NCBI GenBank assembly: GCA_030043155.1
Contig: JASHYE010000106.1
Coordinates: forward strand, 1-6,706
DNA: 6,706 bases
Direction of reading: 5' to 3'
DNA from: Candidatus Acidiferrales bacterium
GTDB lineage: Bacteria; Acidobacteriota; Terriglobia; Acidoferrales; UBA7541
The notes below the pieces were generated by a model. That model was not told the origin of the DNA. It ran no database searches and saw only the letters and a program-made list of their open reading frames with translations. This document shows, one piece after another, positions 1 through 5,233 of this stretch. Within the stretch, counting starts at the first letter, position 1. Every line of letters starts with the position of its first letter. The position numbers and the translations under genes are program-made.

Positions 1-1
1 G

Positions 2-862
2 CATGTCTTTTTTCTGACGATTCAAAATCCTCTGCGCGACCTGCTGGCGTCTCTCGGCAAGAGCAGCTTTGGGCGCCACGATACGCGCGACCTCGCGACC
101 GGCATTGAATCGAGCGGCTCTTCGAAACCCTACGAATTTGGCGATACGCTGAACCTCGATATTCCTGAAACTCTTTTTCATGCCATGCGCCGGCAAAACG
201 CCGAAAGTCCCAGGACCCCCGCTTTTCCTCTCGACATTGATTATCAGGACTTGATGGTTCACCAGTGCGAATACCAGAGTTCCTGCGCCACAGTGCTGAT
301 GCTCGACTGCAGCCACAGCATGATTCTCTATGGCGAAGACCGCTTCACGCCCGCCAAGCGCGTCGCGCTTGCGCTTTCACACCTGATTCACACGCAATAT
401 CACGGTGATTCTTTGCATTGCGTGCTCTTTCACGATAGCGCCGAGGAAATCCCGCTCGGCAAACTCGCGCGCGTGCAGGTCGGCCCGTATTACACCAACA
501 CGCGCGAAGGACTCCGCGTCGCGCAGAGGATTTTGAATCGTCAGAAAAAAGACATGCGCCAGATCGTGATGATCACCGACGGAAAACCTTCCGCTCTCAC
601 GCTTGAAGACGGCCGCATTTACAAAAACGCGTTCGGCCTCGACCCTCTGGTCGTCACCCAAACGCTCGAAGAAGTTTCCAAATGCCGCCGCGCCGGGATT
701 CTCATCAACACCTTCATGCTCGCCAGCGATTACAGCCTCGTGCACTTCGTCCAAAAAGTCACCGAGCTTTGCCGCGGCAAGGCCTACTTCACCACTCCCT
801 ATAATCTCGGCCAATACCTGCTCATGGATTATCTGCAGAAAAAGACGCGCCATATTCACTGA
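2..862 (+). CDS. VWA (von Willebrand factor A) domain protein, 5' end outside window
   Basis: The frame is open from the first bases of the window to the TGA at 860-862, so the gene starts upstream. The ATG at 185 is internal: the 61 codons before it read as protein (for example [20 protein letters not shown] running into that ATG). From about base 275 the protein is a VWA domain with an apparently complete metal-ion-dependent adhesion site. DxSxS is DCSHS (305-319), the threonine is probably one of the two in YYTNT (491-505), and the aspartate is in MITDG (asp 578-580). No signal peptide or membrane segment is visible in the part present, so a cytoplasmic location is likely. Bacterial VWA proteins of this kind often act with a MoxR-type AAA+ ATPase encoded nearby; that partner would have to lie upstream, outside the window. 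The substrate is unknown. Domain call is firm, function is not. Confidence 0.88.
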   Translation, partial: HVFFLTIQNPLRDLLASLGKSSFGRHDTRDLATGIESSGSSKPYEFGDTLNLDIPETLFHAMRRQNAESPRTPAFPLDIDYQDLMVHQCEYQSSCATVLMLDCSHSMILYGEDRFTPAKRVALALSHLIHTQYHGDSLHCVLFHDSAEEIPLGKLARVQVGPYYTNTREGLRVAQRILNRQKKDMRQIVMITDGKPSALTLEDGRIYKNAFGLDPLVVTQTLEEVSKCRRAGILINTFMLASDYSLVHFVQKVTELCRGKAYFTTPYNLGQYLLMDYLQKKTRHIH

Positions 863-891
863 TCTCGGCGTCGCCGAAACACTGCTGCATT

Positions 892-920
892 TTGTGCATC
901 CCGAGGCGAATTGTTACAAT
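892..920 (+). promoter_or_regulatory. Probable sigma70-like promoter of the redoxin gene
   Basis: In the gap between the VWA gene and the redoxin gene, TTGTGC (892-897) and TACAAT (915-920) are separated by 17 bases. The -10 hexamer matches the consensus at 5 of 6 positions, the -35 at only 3 of 6 (TTG). Transcription would begin near 927, leaving a leader of about 45 bases before the ATG at 971. The -10 box lies inside a perfect short palindrome, ATTGT-T-ACAAT (910-920), which could be an operator or chance. Inferred from sequence only. Confidence 0.42.
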
Positions 921-970
921 CAGATGAATGGGTTTGAAACAGCATTCCTTTAACTCGAGAGGCTTAATGT

Positions 971-1480
971 ATGCCAACAATTAAAGCCGGCACGCCGGCG
1001 CCCGCGTTTACGCTCTCTGACACAGAGGGGAAGAGCTACTCTCTTTCGGACGCTCTCAAGAACGGCCCCGTCCTCGCCGCATTCTTCAAAATCACTTGCC
1101 CCGTCTGCCAGTTCACTTTCCCTTTTCTCCAGCGCATTTACGAAGCCAATGGCAATTCCCCGATCAGCATCTGGGCAATTTCGCAGGACAATCCAGCGGA
1201 CACGCGCCGTTTTATGAGCGAATTTGGCGCAAAATTCCCTGCATTAATCGACGCGCAGGGCTATCAAGTCTCCAAGCAATACGGCCTGACGAATGTGCCT
1301 TCTATTTTCCTGATTGAGCCCGGCGGAAAAATCCGAACTGCCTCCATCGGATTCACCAAGCGCGACCTCGAAAGCATCGCCTCGGAAATTGCCCAAGCTT
1401 CAGGCAAAGCAGCGCAGCCGCTTTTCCGCCCCGGCGAAAAGGTGCCTGACCACCGCCCCGGTTGAGGGTCCAAAAACTAG
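971..1480 (+). CDS. Thioredoxin-fold redoxin (TlpA/AhpC-TSA-like), candidate selenoprotein with in-frame TGA
   Basis: A thioredoxin-superfamily protein, expected to catalyse thiol-disulfide exchange or peroxide reduction. The N-terminus (GTPAPAFTLSDTEGKSYSL) is the usual redoxin start. The active site is CPVC (Cys43, Cys46) after a beta strand (VLAAFFKIT), and the cis-proline is in NVPSIFLI (Pro110). The CxxC favours a TlpA-like reductase over a classical peroxiredoxin. No signal peptide is seen, so it is probably cytoplasmic. The ATG at 971 is preceded by GAGAGG at 957-962; the ATG at 967 is out of frame and stops within 18 bases. Conventional reading ends at TGA 1463-1465 (164 aa). I extend it to TAG 1478-1480 because the next codons give GSKN and a SECIS-like hairpin follows. 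Read as selenocysteine, the protein has 169 aa and ends HRPG-Sec-GSKN. I also have an unverified impression that relatives end in GCGSKN. Family call is firm; the extension is about two-in-three likely. Confidence 0.85.
1463..1465 (+). other. Candidate selenocysteine codon (in-frame TGA, residue 165)
   Basis: This TGA would be residue 165 of the redoxin. It is followed in frame by GGG TCC AAA AAC and then TAG, giving a short Gly-Ser-Lys-Asn end. Glycines flank it on both sides (G-U-G), a setting known from other C-terminal redox selenocysteines such as the GCUG end of animal thioredoxin reductases. The alternative is that TGA is the true stop, perhaps after a TGC/TGT-to-TGA change. The hairpin downstream argues for recoding. 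Confidence 0.62.
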
Positions 1481-1496
1481 GTTCCGTCGGAACCTA
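1478..1496 (+). promoter_or_regulatory. Candidate bacterial SECIS hairpin
   Basis: TAGGTTCC (1478-1485) and GGAACCTA (1489-1496) pair perfectly over 8 bp around the three-base loop GTC (1486-1488). The loop starts 20 bases after the TGA at 1463-1465. Bacterial SECIS elements lie directly 3' of the UGA, with an apical loop some 16-37 nt away that carries a conserved G, often GU; this hairpin fits spacing and loop, and sits within about one base of the position of the GU in E. coli fdhF. It lacks the bulged U seen in the fdhF stem. No T-tract follows, so it is not a typical intrinsic terminator. It overlaps the TAG that would end the extended frame. Confidence 0.6.
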
Positions 1497-1503
1497 AGCC
1501 AAT

Positions 1504-1665
1504 TCAGAAGGAATCATCTGCAACGAGAGATTTCTTGTGCTTCACCGGCTTACGCCGCCGGTCAGGAATGACCTGCGCGGCAGGAGGCGTTCCAACATTC
1601 TCCCGCGCGATTCGCCGGGCTTCCGTTCCCTTTTCGAACCTTGATTTCTTTCTTTTTTTCGCCAT
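1504..1665 (-). CDS. Small basic protein of unknown function (53 aa)
   Basis: On the - strand, ATG at 1665-1663 opens a 53-codon frame ending in TGA at 1506-1504. The product starts MAKKRKKSRFEKGTEARR, continues with GTPPAAQVIPDRRRKPVKHKK and ends ADDSF. It has 17 Lys/Arg against 6 Asp/Glu, no cysteine and no hydrophobic segment, so it is soluble and strongly cationic; RNA, ribosome or DNA contact is possible but unproven. The mixture of charged runs with an ordered GTPP...VIPD core looks like a genuine small protein rather than a chance frame. It has a credible promoter upstream but only a weak ribosome binding site. Its stop lies 8 bases from the hairpin downstream of the redoxin, with the two genes convergent. 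I have an unverified impression that similar KHKK-ended small proteins recur in Acidobacteriota. It is short enough for automatic gene callers to miss. Confidence 0.68.
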   Translation of the reverse strand: MAKKRKKSRFEKGTEARRIARENVGTPPAAQVIPDRRRKPVKHKKSLVADDSF

Positions 1666-1704
1666 GACCAGGCAATTCCCGAACTGCCAAGCCCTCTTGA
1701 ATTC

Positions 1705-1733
1705 AGTTTACGAAGCGCCCACCGCAGTGTAAA
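1705..1733 (-). promoter_or_regulatory. Probable promoter of the small basic protein gene
   Basis: Read on the - strand, TTTACA (1733-1728, 5 of 6 to the -35 consensus) and TAAACT (1710-1705, 4 of 6 to the -10 consensus) are 17 bases apart. Transcription would start near 1698 and give a leader of roughly 30 bases to the ATG at 1665. The same bases also offer a weak + strand pair (TTTACG 1707-1712, 17 bases, TAAATA 1730-1735) that could serve the divergent glycosyltransferase gene, so the two promoters may overlap face to face. Confidence 0.42.
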
Positions 1734-1755
1734 TAACATTGCGGAGAATCGCTGC

Positions 1756-3150
1756 GTGCGCGATACCGAACCACCAAAACCGAAACCCCCTTTCGTCCTG
1801 CGAAAGCTTCGCGGCATCGCTACTTCACTCACGCTCATCGTGATTTTCGCCTTTGCTGTACGAATTGCCTTTACCTGGGACTACGTCAACTCGCATTCCC
1901 ATCAAGCGCTCAGCGTTATCCCTTTCATGTTTGAATCCGGCAATATCGCTGTCTCCGTCGCGCAAGGACACGGTTTCGCCTCTCCATTTCGCGTCAACAC
2001 CGGCCCAACCGCATGGATGACCCCCGTTTATCCCGCGCTCCTCGCTGGCGTCTTTCGCATATTCGGAATCTACAAGCTCAATTCCTACCTTGCCGCCACG
2101 AGCCTGAACATTTTGTTCGCGTCTCTCACGTGCATTCCGATTTTCTTCGCCGGCAAGCGCATCGCAGGCACCCGGCTTGGCGCCTCAGCGGCGTGGCTCT
2201 GGGCCATTTTCCCCAATGCTATTCTGCTCACATTCCAAAGCATGTGGGAGGCGTGCCTCTCGGCGCTGCTCGCCGCGATCATTGTGTGGGCTACGCTTGC
2301 GCTCGCGGAGTCTTCGCGACCGCGTGACTGGATTGCCTACGGCGCGCTTTGGGGCCTGACGCTTATGACCAATCCCACGCTCGCTTCGCTCCTGCCGCTT
2401 CTGCTGATTTGGCTCGGTTATCGCGCACGCAGCATGCGTCACGAATGGCTTGCGCTGCCGACGATTGCTCTTGGAGTCGCCTTGCTCTGCTGCATTCCCT
2501 GGACCGTGCGCAACTATTCCGTGTTCCACCGATTCGTTCCGCTTCGGTCCGTGCTCGGGCTACAACTCTGGCTCGGCAATAATCCACAGGCTGAACCGCC
2601 CTGGCTCGGCACTCTCCATCCCATCAACGATCAAGCCGAGCGCCAAAAATATATCGAGATGGGCGAAATGGATTACATGCGCGTCAAAAAGCGCGAAGCC
2701 ATCCGCTACATCGAATCCCATCCGCAGCACGACCTTCACCTCGCCGCGCTGCGCTTCGTCGCCATCTGGTCCGGAGGAACCTCGCATCCCATTCACGACT
2801 TTGAGACGAACGACTCTTCGTGGTTCCGCTATGTTCTGCTTTTCAATCTCTGTATTGGATTCGGCGCGCTTCTGGGAATCATTCTGCTCTGCGTTCGCTG
2901 GAGCGTGTACGCATTTCCTTTGGCCGTGTTTCCGATTATCTTCCCATGCGCTTATTACGCCACACTCGCGCTCCCGCGTTACAGTTTGCCGATGGACCCC
3001 GCCGTTATCCTGCTGACGGTAATCGCGCTCGCAGGAATTTTCCGTCCGTGGACGTTTCGGAAGAGAACGACAATTAAGCAGGAAGGAAACTCGGAAACTC
3101 CAGAACCGCCTCAGAGTTTGTTGAGCCCGTCGAGAGCCGCTACTTTATAG
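1756..3150 (+). CDS. Polytopic membrane glycosyltransferase-like protein (GT39/ArnT-PMT type, GT-C fold)
   Basis: A 464-residue membrane protein with about nine or ten hydrophobic helices: one at 21-39, a cluster between 92 and 250, then 357-380, 383-405 and 414-430. The large loop after the first helix, with GHGFASPF and TAWMTPVYP (71-93), and the IPWTVRNY (247-254) and LPRYSLPMDP (406-415) motifs are typical of the dolichyl/undecaprenyl-phosphate-sugar transferases related to PMT and ArnT. Such enzymes take a sugar from a polyprenyl-phosphate carrier and attach it to protein, lipid A or another glycan outside the inner membrane; the acceptor cannot be told here. The start is GTG at 1756, with GCGGAG (1741-1746) at good ribosome-binding distance and no better ATG nearby. 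The tail from 435 is hydrophilic and proline-rich. The last 40 bases overlap the end of sthA tail to tail. I am confident of the type, not of the substrate. Confidence 0.82.
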   Translation: MRDTEPPKPKPPFVLRKLRGIATSLTLIVIFAFAVRIAFTWDYVNSHSHQALSVIPFMFESGNIAVSVAQGHGFASPFRVNTGPTAWMTPVYPALLAGVFRIFGIYKLNSYLAATSLNILFASLTCIPIFFAGKRIAGTRLGASAAWLWAIFPNAILLTFQSMWEACLSALLAAIIVWATLALAESSRPRDWIAYGALWGLTLMTNPTLASLLPLLLIWLGYRARSMRHEWLALPTIALGVALLCCIPWTVRNYSVFHRFVPLRSVLGLQLWLGNNPQAEPPWLGTLHPINDQAERQKYIEMGEMDYMRVKKREAIRYIESHPQHDLHLAALRFVAIWSGGTSHPIHDFETNDSSWFRYVLLFNLCIGFGALLGIILLCVRWSVYAFPLAVFPIIFPCAYYATLALPRYSLPMDPAVILLTVIALAGIFRPWTFRKRTTIKQEGNSETPEPPQSLLSPSRAATL

Positions 3151-4496
3151 GCTTCCGCCAAAGTGGGATAGTTGAAGACCGCATCGCGAAAATAATCGAT
3201 CTTTCCGCCGTAGGAAAGCACCGCCTGACCAATGTGAATGATCTCCGTCGCGCGCTCGCCAATCACGTGCACTCCAAGCAGTTCATGCGTATTGCGCTCG
3301 AACAGCAATTTCAGCATTCCGCTCTCATCGCCGAGCATCATGCTTTTTGCAAGCTCCGCGTACTTCGCAATTCCCACTTCGTAAGGCACTTTCTTCATCG
3401 TCAACTGCTCTTCCGTCTGGCCAACCATCGAAATTTCCGGAATCGTATAAATTCCATACGGAAAGAGCTCCGTCATGTGCACAAACGGAACGCCAAACAT
3501 GTGGCAGCTCGCCAATCTTCCCTGCTCCATCGAAGTGCTCGCCAGCGCCGGAAATCCGATCACGTCGCCCACCGCGTAAATATGAGGCACCGCAGTTTGC
3601 AACGAGCGGTTCACGCACAAACGTCCGCGTGCGTCCGCCTGCAATCCTGCGGCTTCCAAATTGAGCTGATCGCCATTCGCCTGCCGTCCCACTGCGTACA
3701 AAAGCACGTCCGCCTGAACGCGCTTGCCGCTCTCCAGCTCCGCAAAAACCCGGTCGCGCTGCTCATCGAATCCAACCCGCATCACTTTCTCGCCCAGCCG
3801 GAACGTCATGTTGGCCTGCCGCAGGTGGTAGCACAGCGCCTCGACAATTTCGCGGTCCACAAAATCAAGAATCACCGGCCGCTGATCAATCAGCGTGACC
3901 TCCGTTCCGAGCGCCGCCATGAATGACGCATACTCGATCCCCACCACACCCGCACCGACCACGATCGCCTCGCGCGGTACGCCATGCATTGTGGGGAGCT
4001 GATCCGTATCAATCACCCGCTTGCCATCGCACACAATCTCTTTGCTGTGTGCTGGACGCGTCCCGCAGGCGATCACAATGTGTTCGCCACGCACCGTAGA
4101 GGTCTGACTTGGCGATTCCACCTGCAGCGTGTGTGGATCCATGAAACGCGCCGCGCCTTCGACAACGGCAATGCGATTCCGCTTCAACTGCGCGCGAATC
4201 ACCGTGGTCTCCCGTGAAATGATCGATTGCACTCGAAATGCAAGGTCCTGCACCGAAACCGCAGCGTTCTCATCTCCGTTGTTCGACGAGTTTCCGTCCG
4301 CGTACGCCTTAGAATGAAGAATGGCTTCCCGCAGCGTCTTGCTCGGAATTGTGCCCGTGTGCACGCACACTCCGCCAATCATCTGATTGCGGTCCACTAC
4401 GGCGACGCGCTTGCCGAGCTTGGCCGCAGCCACGGCGGATTTCTGCCCCGAAGGGCCAGACCCGATTACAACAAGATCAAAATCCGGAGCGCCCAT
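3111..4496 (-). CDS. sthA: Soluble (Si-specific) NAD(P)+ transhydrogenase
   Basis: A 461-residue FAD flavoprotein of the pyridine nucleotide-disulfide oxidoreductase family. SthA transfers hydride between NADPH and NAD+, and so mainly drains excess NADPH in the cytoplasm. The FAD-binding GxGxxG is GSGPSG (12-17). The active-site region GGVCVHTGTIPSK (41-53) keeps the first cysteine (Cys44) but has Thr49 where lipoamide dehydrogenase and glutathione reductase have the second, the pattern of SthA (E. coli GGGCTHWGTIPSK). The second dinucleotide-binding motif is VVGAGVVGIEYASF, the second FAD motif is YAVGDVIGFPALA, and the end FNYPTLAEAYKVAALDGLNKL is nearly that of E. coli SthA. Start ATG 4496-4494 has AGGTAGG eight bases upstream on its strand; the other ATG four bases earlier is out of frame. 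Length matches the family. It lies in the same direction as the upstream peptidoglycan-binding gene but 177 bases away, so it is probably transcribed separately. Confidence 0.93.
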   Translation of the reverse strand: MGAPDFDLVVIGSGPSGQKSAVAAAKLGKRVAVVDRNQMIGGVCVHTGTIPSKTLREAILHSKAYADGNSSNNGDENAAVSVQDLAFRVQSIISRETTVIRAQLKRNRIAVVEGAARFMDPHTLQVESPSQTSTVRGEHIVIACGTRPAHSKEIVCDGKRVIDTDQLPTMHGVPREAIVVGAGVVGIEYASFMAALGTEVTLIDQRPVILDFVDREIVEALCYHLRQANMTFRLGEKVMRVGFDEQRDRVFAELESGKRVQADVLLYAVGRQANGDQLNLEAAGLQADARGRLCVNRSLQTAVPHIYAVGDVIGFPALASTSMEQGRLASCHMFGVPFVHMTELFPYGIYTIPEISMVGQTEEQLTMKKVPYEVGIAKYAELAKSMMLGDESGMLKLLFERNTHELLGVHVIGERATEIIHIGQAVLSYGGKIDYFRDAVFNYPTLAEAYKVAALDGLNKL

Positions 4497-4673
4497 GCAT
4501 CAAGCCTACCTGTCTGTGGGGATTCTGTGGATGAAAATTCAGTCATAGATTGCCAAACGAAAAACCTTTGCGGCCGAAATTGCGCACGCTCGCGTCGCTG
4601 ATTGTGAATCGGAAATGAACAACGTGCCAATACGAGGCAATTTTCGCGCGGGCCTTGTTTCGAAAGCCGTAAT

Positions 4674-5228
4674 TCACTGCCCCGGAGTCTTTGGAACCGT
4701 GGTCGTATCAGATGACGGCGTAGAATTACTCGGTGCCGTTGGCCGCGGCGCGCTTACCCCGGCCACATCCGAACCCAATCCCATTTTCTGTAAAGTCAGT
4801 GCATCCAGTTTCCCTGTCGGAGGCAGCCCGTTCGCTTCCTGGAAGCGGCGTAGCGATGCCTGCGTGCTCACGTCCCATTTGCCATTTGGATTGCCGGAGT
4901 AATATCCGCCGCGCTCCAGCGCCTCCTGAATCTGCTCGGCGCGCGCTACGGACGGCCGCTTCGGCAAAATCACGTGATGCCGCCAGCGCCGTCGCCGCCG
5001 GTGCGTTGTGGTCTTCGTCTTGTACGAACTTCGGTACGAAGCCCGCCGCAAAGTCGCATTGTACGACGTGGCCGTCTTGCTTCGGCGCGTCACATTGCTC
5101 TTTATGAGCGTCATCCGCGCCGCCGCCCTCGCTGCGCCCGGCCCAAGGCACAATGCCGCCGTGATAACCACAGCGCCGAGTCCGCTCGGGCTAACAAATT
5201 TCCGCCATGCCTGCAAATGGATTTTCAT
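4674..5228 (-). CDS. Secreted peptidoglycan-binding-domain protein (PG_binding_1)
   Basis: A 184-residue exported protein. The N-terminus (basic start, hydrophobic stretch about 16-30, then GAARAAA) reads as a Sec signal peptide, cleaved near residue 35. Residues 36-90 are a Ser/Thr/Arg/Lys-rich linker with a run of six basic residues around 77-85 (HRRRRRWRHH). Residues about 95-151 form one peptidoglycan-binding domain (IQEALERGGYYSGNPNGKWD, then SLRRFQEANGLPPTGKLD and TLQKMGLG), a three-helix module found on cell-wall enzymes. The tail (152-184) is low-complexity Ser/Thr/Pro. There is no catalytic domain, so it is likely a wall-bound accessory protein. The ATG (5228-5226) lies 5 bases after the stop of the HtrA-type protease gene, so the two are almost certainly co-transcribed and perhaps translationally coupled; the ribosome binding site is weak. 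A functional link with the protease is inferred from this pairing only. Confidence 0.85.
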   Translation of the reverse strand: MKIHLQAWRKFVSPSGLGAVVITAALCLGPGAARAAARMTLIKSNVTRRSKTATSYNATLRRASYRSSYKTKTTTHRRRRRWRHHVILPKRPSVARAEQIQEALERGGYYSGNPNGKWDVSTQASLRRFQEANGLPPTGKLDALTLQKMGLGSDVAGVSAPRPTAPSNSTPSSDTTTVPKTPGQ

Positions 5229-5233
5229 CCGAT

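Noticed and set aside
603..953. 116-codon + strand frame inside the VWA gene and running past it
   Set aside because: Most of it is a +1 shadow of the VWA domain (Ser/Pro-rich, patternless); the VWA frame is intact to its own stop, so no frameshift is needed.
1478..1496. Reading the hairpin as a rho-independent terminator of the redoxin gene
   Set aside because: No T-tract follows on either strand (AAGCCAATTC on the + side), the loop-distance fits SECIS, and it begins within the extended frame. A weak bidirectional terminator role cannot be fully excluded.
1542..1838. 98-codon frame on the - strand crossing the start of the glycosyltransferase gene
   Set aside because: It overlaps both the small basic protein gene in another frame and the glycosyltransferase start, has no recognisable order, and ends inside the better 53-codon frame.
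3234..3926. 230-codon open frame on the + strand opposite sthA
   Set aside because: Arg/His/Gln-rich, patternless product; the - strand clearly encodes SthA through this whole stretch.
4514..4532. Short direct repeat CTGTGG...CTGTGG upstream of sthA
   Set aside because: Only six bases repeated twice, with no palindrome or recognisable promoter alignment; within chance expectation.
4497..4673. Promoter or terminator in the gap between the peptidoglycan-binding gene and sthA
   Set aside because: I looked for hexamer pairs with 16-18 base spacing and for GC hairpins with a T-run on the - strand and found none convincing; only the sthA ribosome binding site is clear.
4615..4902. 95-codon + strand frame starting in the gap before sthA
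   Set aside because: It lies mostly antisense to the end of the peptidoglycan-binding protein gene and has no ribosome binding site or motif.
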